In this document: in pieces, positions 34,766-42,848 of the stretch
How the letters are laid out: each line of letters begins with the position of its first letter
How positions within the stretch are numbered: position 1 is the stretch's first letter
Assembly: GCF_030816115.1 (NCBI RefSeq)
Contig: NZ_JAUSXQ010000001.1
Location: forward strand, 1,674,001-1,738,000
Source: Chryseobacterium sp. W4I1
Lineage (GTDB): Bacteria > Bacteroidota > Bacteroidia > Flavobacteriales > Weeksellaceae
Length of the DNA: 64,000 nt
Reading direction: 5' to 3'
Made by a program: the position numbers and the translations under genes
Notes under the pieces: generated by a model
The model's input: only the letters and a program-made list of their open reading frames with translations
The model's database searches: none
What the model was told of the DNA's origin: nothing

Positions 34766-34975
34766 ATGAAATTTACCATTTTACTGATGCTTCTGGGCTT
34801 AACCGTACTAAGCTGTAAAAAAGAAACAAAAATTGAAACCACCAAAACATCGGACAGCGTCATTGTTGATCAGGTGCCTGCAGACACTATTGTCAAAACC
34901 GTTCCTGTAGATACTTTGCATACAGATGCAACTGGAGTCCAAAAAATGGATACCGCGAAGGTTATCGAAAAATAG
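34766..34975 (+). CDS. small lipoprotein of unknown function
   Basis: 69 residues with a lipobox (MKFTILLMLLGLTVLSC, lipidated Cys at residue 17). The mature part is a Thr/Val/Asp-rich chain with a repeated pattern (VPADTIVKTVPVDTLHTDATG) and no aromatic residues, so it is probably disordered. It has its own promoter. A weak hairpin (ACCCG / CGGGT, 34999-35022) follows with CTTTT. Confidence 0.6.
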   Translation: MKFTILLMLLGLTVLSCKKETKIETTKTSDSVIVDQVPADTIVKTVPVDTLHTDATGVQKMDTAKVIEK

Positions 34976-35300
34976 TTTTACCGTTATAGATTTTAGAAAC
35001 CCGTTTTATAAGTAAGGCGGGTCTTTTAAACTTTTGTTAATCAACAAAACCCTTCACGACTGCTGACAGGGTTATCTTAGTTTATCCTGAATTATATAAT
35101 AAAAAATAAATCAATTAATTTAATGGTAATTATTTAACAGTAATCTAATATGCTACTATTTATAATTATTAATTAACATTATTTAACTTTTTATTGAATA
35201 ATAAAGGTTTAGTTTTTGCATAAGCCTAACGGCCTAAGTTTCCCCAATGGATTTTACTAAGAGATTGTGAAAAGATTAACTAATAACAAAAAACTATAAT
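34976..35300. other. intergenic region, no gene seen
   Basis: A weak hairpin at 34999-35022 is followed by very AT-rich DNA (35090-35220) with short repeated TTAATTAA-like words. A T-rich run TAGTTTTTGC at about 35210 resembles a -7 element with one extra base. This is likely the promoter region of the first Crp gene. Confidence 0.4.
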
Positions 35301-35897
35301 ATGGTTATTGACGAAAATATATTATATTCAGTGGGGGCTGAAATCAGAATTTATAAACCCTCGGAATACTTATTCACTGAGGGAGAACGTCCTAATTATT
35401 ATTATCAGATCATTACAGGAGAGGTAAAACTAAACAATTATAATGAGGATGGTAAAGAGTTTATCCAAAATATTCTGTCAGCAGGACAGAGTTGCGGTGA
35501 GTCTGTGCTTTTTATAGACCGACCTTTTCCTATGAATGCAGAAGCACTTACCGAATGTAGCGTTATAAGGTTGCATAAAGATGCATTTTTAGGATTGCTG
35601 AATGAAACTCCCAAATTATACCGTGAGATCAGCAGCTTTCTATCTCAGCGCCTTTATTACAAATTCATTATGATGCAGAATATTTCCTCTCCAAATCCTG
35701 CAATCAGGCTGAGAGGGTTAATGGATTATCTTAAAAGCTTTCACCATGATGAAAGTCCGTACTCTTACACAATTCCGTTAACGAGACAACAAATGGCCAA
35801 TCATACAGGTCTTTGTGTAGAAACTGCTATTAGAACTATTAAACATATGGAAAGGGAAAATATTGTCAAAATTAGAGACCGAAAAATTTTATATTAA
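35301..35897 (+). CDS. Crp/Fnr-family regulator, copy 1 of a tandem pair
   Basis: 198 residues with an N-terminal sensor barrel (YLFTEGERPNYYYQIITGEVK, about 22-42) and a C-terminal HTH (PLTRQQMANHTGLCVETAIR). The helix between the domains has SQRLYYKFIMMQNISSPNP. It shares more than half of its positions with the next gene, so the two are paralogs. Nothing indicates a haem or Fe-S ligand. They head a region of stress genes, which suggests a role in oxidative or stationary-phase control (inference). Confidence 0.82.
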   Translation: MVIDENILYSVGAEIRIYKPSEYLFTEGERPNYYYQIITGEVKLNNYNEDGKEFIQNILSAGQSCGESVLFIDRPFPMNAEALTECSVIRLHKDAFLGLLNETPKLYREISSFLSQRLYYKFIMMQNISSPNPAIRLRGLMDYLKSFHHDESPYSYTIPLTRQQMANHTGLCVETAIRTIKHMERENIVKIRDRKILY

Positions 35898-35954
35898 AAA
35901 GAATGATTCTCAATAAAAATCACTATTTTTTATTGAATATTTAAAGACCAAATT

Positions 35955-36569
35955 ATGAAGACAATAAGCTGCATGAATATTGACGAAAACAAGCTTTATT
36001 CATCGGGAGGAGAGATTAAAACTTATAAGAAAGGGGAAATGATATACAGAGAAGGACAGCATGCACTTTATTATTTTCAGATTATAGAAGGAAAAGTAAA
36101 ACTTAATAATTATGATGATGATGGAAAAGAATTTATACAGAATATTTTCGTAGGAAAACAAAGTTTTGGTGATTCACTGCTTTTTGTAGATAAATTTTAT
36201 CCAACAAATGCTGTATGTATTGCTCCGTCAGAAATTATAAAAGTTCCGAAAGAGCAATTTCTGAATTTAATGAAGAAAGATCCTGATCTTTCTCTGGAAA
36301 TGAATGCCTGTCTTTCCCAAAGACTTTATTTCAAAGCGATCATGCTGCAGAATATGGCCTCATTGAATCCCATTTCAAGACTTACGGGTTTTTTAGATTA
36401 CCTGAAAAGCTATCATGACGACAGTTGTGGAAATTGTTTTCATGTAGAACTTACCAGACAGCAAATCGCCAATCTTTTAGGGCTGCGTGTAGAAACCGTG
36501 ATACGGGCTCTGAAAAAAATGGAAAAGCAGGGGAATATTACATTGGAAAACAGAAAAATTATTTATTAA
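35955..36569 (+). CDS. Crp/Fnr-family regulator, copy 2 of a tandem pair
   Basis: 204 residues; ATG 35973 is an alternative start that matches the N-terminus of copy 1 (MNIDENKLYSSGG). The sensor barrel and HTH (ELTRQQIANLLGLRVETVIRALKK) align with copy 1 along the full length. The gap between the genes is 57 bp, without a terminator. Three cysteines occur here (C6, C94 area and CGNC at about 157-160) where copy 1 has fewer, so the two may sense different signals. Confidence 0.82.
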   Translation: MKTISCMNIDENKLYSSGGEIKTYKKGEMIYREGQHALYYFQIIEGKVKLNNYDDDGKEFIQNIFVGKQSFGDSLLFVDKFYPTNAVCIAPSEIIKVPKEQFLNLMKKDPDLSLEMNACLSQRLYFKAIMLQNMASLNPISRLTGFLDYLKSYHDDSCGNCFHVELTRQQIANLLGLRVETVIRALKKMEKQGNITLENRKIIY

Positions 36570-36884
36570 ACAATTCACTAATGTGATTGAGATCATAAAA
36601 AAGTGAATTATTTAGGGGTATATTTGAAATAGGAAGATTCAATAGAATTCTTAAGACCCCGTAAAGGCAGCAGGAAAAGCTTCATGCTTTATCCGGGTTT
36701 GAATGATCAGGCCCTAACTATTGTCGTAAGCACATACCGGCATGCTGTAAATTATCCTAATATCAGTAAAAATTAATAAAATGAGTTTGAAGAGGTTCAG
36801 AATCACTGAAATTGATATCGGATAGGAGACTTATAAACTATATAGAACTGCTTCTGCATGATTTAGTAACCAAGTACTCAACAT
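36570..36884. other. intergenic region with a 30-codon open frame
   Basis: The stretch holds an ATG-started frame of 30 codons at 36684-36776, part of an open frame from 36634, that is less AT-rich than its surroundings. It has no hit that I recognise and no stop-free continuation. It may be a decayed gene or chance. No promoter element was recognised near the following gene. Confidence 0.35.
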
Positions 36885-37187
36885 ATGGATTGTCAGAAAA
36901 TAGTAAAAACCTTGAAGCACAAAGATTTCATAAAAGTTTCCAACAAAGGGAACTGGTTTGAGGACGGCGCAGCGATCTATGTCAAAGAAATAAAAAATAA
37001 TATTTTCTTGTTATTTGTTATCTTAAAAGATATAGAGATAAAAAATGTCCAAGCATTGATCGCCCATTTTGACAGCTTCAGCAGTATTGGATTAAAAGAA
37101 CCTGAGCAGATTATGTTTTATCTTTCCATTAAAGACACAGAAGACCTCCATTATTTTGAAAAATATTTAAAAATGCCAGATAACTAA
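36885..37187 (+). CDS. unknown small protein A of the stress island
   Basis: 100 residues, mixed alpha/beta, no signal peptide and no cysteine pair except C3. Segments such as NNIFLLFVILKDIEIKNVQA and EQIMFYLSIKDTEDLHYFEK suggest a small soluble domain with two beta-alpha units. I recognise no family. It is 14 bp before another unknown small gene and shares direction with the Crp genes and katE. Confidence 0.5.
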   Translation: MDCQKIVKTLKHKDFIKVSNKGNWFEDGAAIYVKEIKNNIFLLFVILKDIEIKNVQALIAHFDSFSSIGLKEPEQIMFYLSIKDTEDLHYFEKYLKMPDN

Positions 37188-37201
37188 TAACCTTTGAGAA
37201 T

Positions 37202-37603
37202 ATGATATTTGAAAATGACACCTTAAAATATTCCGGACTGAATGATAAGAACAATATGATAGAGAATGAATCTTTATTCCCCAGCGTTATTAATTCCTAT
37301 GGAGTTACCGCTTTTTTGATCAAATCATTGGAAAAGATAAAGAATAATGCGAAATGTGATATTTTGAAAAATGTAATTGATACTTATATCAAAGAATATA
37401 TTCTGAATATCCGTGAATATCACGGTGAAAGGACCCTTTCTGTACCCAATAGAAATACAGAAATACAAATTGAGAGTTCTTCTTTTACTCTATACGCCAA
37501 AACTGCTTATTATAAAGTTTTAAAAGAAGAAGAGTATCTCAATAAGCTGTTGAACACTCTTGAGAATACAGCACAAACACCAAAAGACTTTTCAAATTTT
37601 TAA
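37202..37603 (+). CDS. unknown small protein B of the stress island
   Basis: 133 residues, mainly helical: ITS core (AFLIKSLEKIKNNAKCDILK, VIDTYIKEYILNIREYHG) looks like a helical bundle, followed by a strand-rich part (TEIQIESSSFTLY) and a C-terminal helix. No family is recognised. It lies between protein A (14 bp) and katE (31 bp), so it is probably part of the same transcript. Confidence 0.5.
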   Translation: MIFENDTLKYSGLNDKNNMIENESLFPSVINSYGVTAFLIKSLEKIKNNAKCDILKNVIDTYIKEYILNIREYHGERTLSVPNRNTEIQIESSSFTLYAKTAYYKVLKEEEYLNKLLNTLENTAQTPKDFSNF

Positions 37604-37634
37604 CCTTCACACCACTTATACTAAATATTTTAAT

Positions 37635-39770
37635 ATGAAAAATAATTTGCAAAACAACAAGAAGTTAGATCAGCTCGATGCACACAGCACTTCAAATGAA
37701 AATGAAAAACTGACGACCAACCAGGGATTGAAGATCAATAACAACCAGGATTCTCTAAAAGCTGGTGACAGGGGGCCAACACTGCTGGAAGATTTTATTT
37801 TAAGAGAAAAGATTACCCATTTCGATCATGAAAGAATTCCTGAAAGAGTTGTCCATGCCAGAGGTTCAGGGGCGCACGGTGTTTTTAAGCTGAACAAAAG
37901 CCTTGCTGCCTATACCAAGGCAAAATTTTTAACAGAAACAGGGAAAGAAACGCCTGTTTTTTTGAGATTTTCTACCGTAGCAGGGAGTAAAGGAAGCACA
38001 GATCTGGCGAGAGATGTGAGAGGTTTTGCTATAAAATTTTATACTGAAGAAGGAAACTATGACCTTGTGGGAAACAATATGCCTGTCTTTTTTATTCAGG
38101 ATGCCATTAAGTTTCCGGATCTTATTCATGCAGTAAAACCTGAGCCGGACAATGAGATTCCTCAGGCGGCTTCTGCCCATGATACATTTTGGGATTTTAT
38201 TTCTCTGATGCCGGAAAGTATGCATATGATCATGTGGCTGATGAGCGACAGGGCAATTCCAAGAAGTCTGAGAATGATGGAAGGCTTTGGTGTCAATTCC
38301 TTTAAATTCATTAATGAGGAAGGAAAAGTTCATTTCGTTAAATTTCATTTTAAACCCAAACTAGGGGTGCATTCCGTAGCCTGGGACGAAGCACAGAGAA
38401 TTTCCGGTGTAGATCCTGATTTTCATAAACGAGATCTTTGGGAAGCTATTGAAAAAGGAGCATTCCCTGAGTGGGATTTCGGAGTTCAGCTAATCCCTGA
38501 AGAAGATGAGCATAAATTTGATTTTGATCTTCTGGATCCATCAAAACTGATCCCAGAAGAAGAAGTTCCCGTACAGATCGTCGGTACCTTAACTCTGAAT
38601 AAAAACCCTGAAAACTTTTTTGCTGAAACAGAACAGGTAGCCTTTCATCCCGGACATCTTGTACCTGGTATCGATTTTACTAATGATCCGTTACTTCAGG
38701 GCAGACTATTTTCATATACCGACACCCAGTTATCAAGATTAGGTTCACCCAATTTCCACGAAATACCTATTAACAGATCTATAAACACCGTTCACAACAA
38801 TCAGCGTGACGGACATATGAGACAGCAGATCGCTAAAGGAAAAACGAGTTATGAACCCAATTCCATAGGAGGAGGATGCCCTTTCCAGGCCATGATGTCA
38901 GAAGGAGGATTTACTTCCCAGGAAGAAAGAGTTTCAGGAGAAAAAGTAAGAAGAAGAAGCCAGAGTTTTGTAGATCATTATTCACAGGCCAAATTATTCT
39001 ACAACAGCCAGTCAGAACCGGAAAAGTTACACCTTCAGAATGCACTTATTTTTGAGCTCTCAAAAGTGACCATTCCGGAGATCAGGGAAAGAATGGCAGG
39101 ACAGCTAGCCTTTATTGATGATTTGCTTGCTCAAAAAGTTGCAGATAAAATAGGAGTTAAAGTAAAAAAACTTAATCAGCCCAACCAAAGCATTCCCGCC
39201 GATGCTAATGTGGAAGAACTGCAGAGTAAGGAAAGAGAACCTAAAACAAAAGTCTCTGAAGCATTAAGTATGGCGAATACGATTAAAAATACGATTAAAA
39301 GCAGAAAGATCGGCTTTATTGTAGGCAATGGAGCCAATGGAAGTGCCCTTAATGAATTAAAAACAAAACTGGAAGGTGAAGGTGCAACAGTAGAAATTAT
39401 TGCTCCAAGTCTAGCTCCGGTTAAAACAGACGATGGTTCGTCACTTACTCCAAAGCATTCCCTTACCAGTATTGCCAGTGTATGTTTTGATGCTTTATAC
39501 ATCAGCGCAGGAGAGGAATCTACTAAAGAACTGGTAGAACCTCAAAACAAACATCATGCGTTAAATTTCGTCAACGAAGCATATAAACATTGTAAAGCCA
39601 TTTATTTTGGAGCAGGAACAGAAGAGCTGTATAATATCAGCAACCCGGCTTTCAGAAAACATGAAGATCGTGCGATAATTACCTCAGAAAATAAAAACCC
39701 GGAAAAGGAATTTATATCCGCAATTGCCGGACACAGAGTCTGGGATCTTGAGTTGGAAAGAAATTCATGA
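37635..39770 (+). CDS. katE: large-subunit catalase with C-terminal DJ-1-like domain
   Basis: Breaks down hydrogen peroxide. From ATG 37635 ([10 protein letters not shown]) it has 711 residues, the size of clade 2 catalases such as KatE/HPII. The catalytic His is in [14 protein letters not shown], the distal Asn in [12 protein letters not shown], and the haem-binding Tyr in [14 protein letters not shown]. The C-terminal 150 residues form a flavodoxin-like DJ-1/PfpI fold ([14 protein letters not shown] onward). The open frame extends upstream over gene B, but that part looks non-coding. Confidence 0.93.
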   Translation: MKNNLQNNKKLDQLDAHSTSNENEKLTTNQGLKINNNQDSLKAGDRGPTLLEDFILREKITHFDHERIPERVVHARGSGAHGVFKLNKSLAAYTKAKFLTETGKETPVFLRFSTVAGSKGSTDLARDVRGFAIKFYTEEGNYDLVGNNMPVFFIQDAIKFPDLIHAVKPEPDNEIPQAASAHDTFWDFISLMPESMHMIMWLMSDRAIPRSLRMMEGFGVNSFKFINEEGKVHFVKFHFKPKLGVHSVAWDEAQRISGVDPDFHKRDLWEAIEKGAFPEWDFGVQLIPEEDEHKFDFDLLDPSKLIPEEEVPVQIVGTLTLNKNPENFFAETEQVAFHPGHLVPGIDFTNDPLLQGRLFSYTDTQLSRLGSPNFHEIPINRSINTVHNNQRDGHMRQQIAKGKTSYEPNSIGGGCPFQAMMSEGGFTSQEERVSGEKVRRRSQSFVDHYSQAKLFYNSQSEPEKLHLQNALIFELSKVTIPEIRERMAGQLAFIDDLLAQKVADKIGVKVKKLNQPNQSIPADANVEELQSKEREPKTKVSEALSMANTIKNTIKSRKIGFIVGNGANGSALNELKTKLEGEGATVEIIAPSLAPVKTDDGSSLTPKHSLTSIASVCFDALYISAGEESTKELVEPQNKHHALNFVNEAYKHCKAIYFGAGTEELYNISNPAFRKHEDRAIITSENKNPEKEFISAIAGHRVWDLELERNS

Positions 39771-39808
39771 TTATGCCATAGGCACCTTCACACCTAAATA
39801 TTAAAATT

Positions 39809-39985
39809 ATGAAAGCAGCAGTATTCCACACATCGGATTCAGCAACGGCTATTCACTATCATCACCGTCAGACAATAGCTGTCTTTCGGTGATGTTTCCA
39901 AAGGAGATGAAATTTTCAATAAAAACAGGATAGATACTTAAAAGTAGTCTTAAATCCTTGGGAATCTTCAGGTCTTATACTATAA
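39809..39985 (+). pseudogene. deletion remnant of a zinc-type alcohol dehydrogenase
   Basis: The segment opens with ATG and MKAAVFH, the standard N-terminus of MDR alcohol dehydrogenases, then loses sense and stops after 27 codons. About 100 bp later a region reading GDEIFNK and then, one frame away, LKVVLNPWESSGLIL with a stop gives the usual C-terminus of the glutathione-independent formaldehyde dehydrogenase-like branch. The roughly 350 central codons are missing. The remnant lies between katE and CinA-C. Assignment is from recall of family ends, so moderately sure. Confidence 0.55.
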
Positions 39986-40004
39986 ACCAATCATTTAATA
40001 ATTA

Positions 40005-40511
40005 ATGTTATGGAATTTTCAAAAAAATCTTTTAGAATATATAAGCCAGTCACTCATAAGTGCAGATGAAACTATTTCAATCGCTGAAAGTGTGACTTCA
40101 GGATGTCTGCAGCTGGCTTTTTCTCAGATGCCGAATGCCTCTTTATTTTTCAAAGGCGGTATGACCGCATATACGCTTCCTCAAAAAGTAAAATTGCTTC
40201 ATGTAGATAGGGAAGAAGCTGAAGAGTGCGACTGTGTATCAGAAAATATTGCGCAAACGATGGCCCTGAATGTGGCGAAAATTTTCGATTCCGACTGGTC
40301 CATCGCCACAACAGGCTACAGTACGCCAATCAGAAATTCAGCTTATAAAATCTTTGCATTTTTCTCTTTTGCCTATAAAGGAGAGATCATTCTTACCAAA
40401 AAACTTGAGCTTCATCCTAAAACACAGGCTCTGAATGCTCAGCTATATTATACCGAATTCATTCTTGGATGCTTTAAAAGCGAGATCAATCAACTTCTGA
40501 TTTTAAAATAA
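40005..40511 (+). CDS. CinA C-terminal domain protein
   Basis: 168 residues, corresponding only to the C-terminal amidohydrolase domain of CinA (nicotinamide mononucleotide deamidase type). The signature is ISIAESVTSGCLQLAFSQMP, then FKGGMTAYTLPQKVKLLHV and IATTGYSTP. The usual GPAGGG loop after TG is altered to YSTPIRNS, so activity may be changed. It stands 8 bp before the SDR gene in the stress island. Confidence 0.8.
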   Translation: MLWNFQKNLLEYISQSLISADETISIAESVTSGCLQLAFSQMPNASLFFKGGMTAYTLPQKVKLLHVDREEAEECDCVSENIAQTMALNVAKIFDSDWSIATTGYSTPIRNSAYKIFAFFSFAYKGEIILTKKLELHPKTQALNAQLYYTEFILGCFKSEINQLLILK

Positions 40512-40519
40512 TTTTTTAA

Positions 40520-41266
40520 ATGGAAAGATTTAAAGATAGATTGGTTCTTATTACAGGCGCAGACAGCGGAATAGGAAAAGCTGTAGCTTTACTTTTTGCA
40601 GAGGAAGGAGCTCATATTGCAGTCATTTATCATACAGATGATGAAGATGCCGGGAAAACAAAAAAAGCTATTGAAGATCTTGGCAGAAAATGCATATTGT
40701 TTAAAGGAGATATTAATGATTATGAATTCTGTGAAGAAACTGCGAAAAAAGTGATTTCAGAATTTGGAAGAATTGATGTACTCATTAATAATGCCGGTGT
40801 GCAGTTTCCCGCGGAAAACATTAACGATCTTGAAGAAGAAAATATCAGAAAGACTTTTAATTCCAATATTATTGGAATGATTCTTCTCACGAAAGTAATC
40901 TTTCCTTATCTCAAAGAAGGAAGCAGTATTATCAATACCACTTCGGCCACCGCTTACCAGGGACATCCTGAGTTGTTGGATTATTCGGCAACCAAAGGTG
41001 CAATAGTATCATTTACCCGTTCTCTCGCCCTGCAGGCAAAACCTAAGGGAATACGCGTCAATGCAGTTGCGCCAGGCCCTGTAGCTACACCACTTACTAA
41101 AGAAACTTTTGGAGAGCAGGAAGACGATCCCAATAAACCTCCTTTCGAGAGAAACGCTACTCCTGAAGAAGTGGCAGCCAGCTTTTTGTTTTTAGCGGGT
41201 AATGGAGCTGCCCAGATTACAGGCCAGGTTCTTCATCCCAATGGTGGACTGATTGTCAATGGATAG
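40520..41266 (+). CDS. short-chain dehydrogenase/reductase
   Basis: 248 residues of a classical SDR: cofactor loop TGADSGIGKAV (residues 12-22), NNAG in VLINNAGVQF, and the catalytic Tyr and Lys in YSATKGAIVSF, with VAPGPVATPL after it. The family acts on alcohols or sugars with NAD(P). The close resemblance to stress-linked SDRs of the YhdF/YghA type and the neighbours katE and CinA-C suggest a general stress role (inference). Confidence 0.88.
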   Translation: MERFKDRLVLITGADSGIGKAVALLFAEEGAHIAVIYHTDDEDAGKTKKAIEDLGRKCILFKGDINDYEFCEETAKKVISEFGRIDVLINNAGVQFPAENINDLEEENIRKTFNSNIIGMILLTKVIFPYLKEGSSIINTTSATAYQGHPELLDYSATKGAIVSFTRSLALQAKPKGIRVNAVAPGPVATPLTKETFGEQEDDPNKPPFERNATPEEVAASFLFLAGNGAAQITGQVLHPNGGLIVNG

Positions 41267-41320
41267 AATAATCGGATAGCATCAGCTATTTAATTGATAT
41301 CAAATTTTAAACCTGTTATT

Positions 41321-41977
41321 ATGTCTAAAAAAAGTTTCTTTTACCGTAACAGCCTAAGCATTGTTATACTTTTATTAATGTTTATTTGTCTTTTTGGCCA
41401 GTTTTTAACAGGTTGGAAAACATTTAATAAAGAACTGGAAGAAAACGGAAGTACTTTGCTCAGTTTAGGAGCATATATTCACAGCGGACATTTCATACAA
41501 GCAACCTTTGAAAACTGGGAAAGTGAATTTCTTCAAATGATGCTGTATATTGTACTTACTGTTTCGCTTAGGCAGAAAGGTTCCAGTGAATCCAAATCTT
41601 TAGATGAAAAAGAAGAGGTGGATAATGAACCAAAACCGCACGCAAAAGCTCCGTGGCCCGTGAAAAAAGGCGGAATTTGGCTTGCTGTCTACAAACACTC
41701 TCTGTCCCTGGCTTTTGCTCTTTTATTCCTGGGAAGTTTTGGAATGCATTTTTATGGCAGCCTTAAAGATTATAATGAAGAGCAAATTTCAAAGAAAAAA
41801 CCTACCGTTACAGCAAAACAATATATTTCAGAATCCAGATTCTGGTTTGAATCTTTTCAGAACTGGCAAAGTGAATTTCTTGCTGTGGCCTCCATTGTGA
41901 TCCTGTCCATTTGGCTTCGTGAAAAAGGCTCTCCGGAATCCAAGCCCGTGGATATGCCTCATGATGAAACGCCTTAA
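41321..41977 (+). CDS. DUF6766-type membrane protein
   Basis: 218 residues from ATG 41321; a TTG further up at 41294 is in frame but less likely. It has four hydrophobic segments in two repeated pairs: SLSIVILLLMFICLFGQFLTG and MLYIVLTVSLRQKGSSESK in the first half, LAFALLFLGSFGMHFYGSL and VASIVILSIWLREKGSPESK in the second. The repeat ENWESEFLQ / QNWQSEFLA is clear, so the protein arose by internal duplication. Function is unknown. Its stop overlaps the convergent AraC gene by 4 bp. Confidence 0.75.
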   Translation: MSKKSFFYRNSLSIVILLLMFICLFGQFLTGWKTFNKELEENGSTLLSLGAYIHSGHFIQATFENWESEFLQMMLYIVLTVSLRQKGSSESKSLDEKEEVDNEPKPHAKAPWPVKKGGIWLAVYKHSLSLAFALLFLGSFGMHFYGSLKDYNEEQISKKKPTVTAKQYISESRFWFESFQNWQSEFLAVASIVILSIWLREKGSPESKPVDMPHDETP

Positions 41978-42780
41978 CTGATCTTTTTTACTTTTGGTTT
42001 AGACTTCATAATCATATAGTAGGAAGAGGTGAATGCAGATAAACTCTGATAACCTACTTTATAAGCTATCTGGCTTAAAGTAAGCTGTCCGGCATCAATA
42101 AGTTCTATGCTTTTTAAAATTCTTACAAGCTGCAGGTATTTCTGAAGCGTAATGCCTGTTTCACTTTTGAAGATCCTTTGCAGGCTCCGTACAGACATTT
42201 GTGCTTTTCCGGCCAACTCATCAGCATTCAGGCTATACTTGAAATTGGAATTGATATAGGTGCAGACAGGTATAAGTCTTGTATCCGAAGGGACCGGGAT
42301 TTCCAGATAACTGCTTTCTTTGCAGAAATTAGGAAGACTTTTTAAAATGGCTCTAAAAAAAAGATCCTGCTCTTCATCTTCCACTACCGATTGATTCCAT
42401 TTTGAGGCATACAGAAGCATTTCTTTCAAAACAGAGGGAGCCGCAAAAACCTGTACATTCTTGTAAAAATCATCACTAAAAAGAGTTTTAAATAAGAAAA
42501 CCATTAAACTGACTGTTTTCGCTTCTGATGTTATCCTGTGCGCTTTACCGGAAGGGATCCAAATAACATGATGCTGTGGCACAATATAAATTTTCCGGTC
42601 GATATGGAAATACTGGTAGCCTTCTTCCACAAAAGTAAGCTGCGCCCGTTGGTGGGCATGCTCGTGATCATCATGCTTCCAGTCTTTTTCACACCAGACA
42701 TAAGCCTCCTTTTCAATCGTGTCTACAAACCGGCTGTCTGTTTTTTCCGTTAAACCACATTTCATGATGTCGTTTTGCAT
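41974..42780 (-). CDS. AraC-family regulator with cupin domain
   Basis: 268 residues: an N-terminal cupin (about 30-120, HAHQRAQLTFVEEGYQYF, VWIPSGKAHRI) and a C-terminal double HTH (LNADELAGKAQMSVRSLQR and LSQIAYKVGYQSLSAFTSSY). The cupin histidine pattern fits sensing of a small ligand or metal. It is divergent from the flavodoxin-RidA gene with 68 bp between the starts, and probably controls it. Confidence 0.85.
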   Translation of the reverse strand: MQNDIMKCGLTEKTDSRFVDTIEKEAYVWCEKDWKHDDHEHAHQRAQLTFVEEGYQYFHIDRKIYIVPQHHVIWIPSGKAHRITSEAKTVSLMVFLFKTLFSDDFYKNVQVFAAPSVLKEMLLYASKWNQSVVEDEEQDLFFRAILKSLPNFCKESSYLEIPVPSDTRLIPVCTYINSNFKYSLNADELAGKAQMSVRSLQRIFKSETGITLQKYLQLVRILKSIELIDAGQLTLSQIAYKVGYQSLSAFTSSYYMIMKSKPKVKKIS

Positions 42781-42791
42781 AGAGTTTTTGG

Positions 42792-42829
42792 CAAATTTAA
42801 TAAAAACGACAATACTAATTTTGTATTGT
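42792..42829. promoter_or_regulatory. divergent promoters with an inverted repeat
   Basis: Minus strand TAAATTTG (42792-42799) serves the AraC gene. Plus strand TAATTTTG (42816-42823) serves the flavodoxin-RidA gene and sits inside the inverted repeat ACAATAC-N7-GTATTGT (42809-42829). A protein bound there would cover the -7 element of the flavodoxin gene. Confidence 0.5.
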
Positions 42830-42848
42830 AATTATTTATCTATCAAAA

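Noticed and set aside
37560..37634. Extra 25 codons at the N-terminus of katE
   Set aside because: They overlap the gene B coding end and read like non-coding DNA; ATG 37635 has the usual catalase N-terminus.
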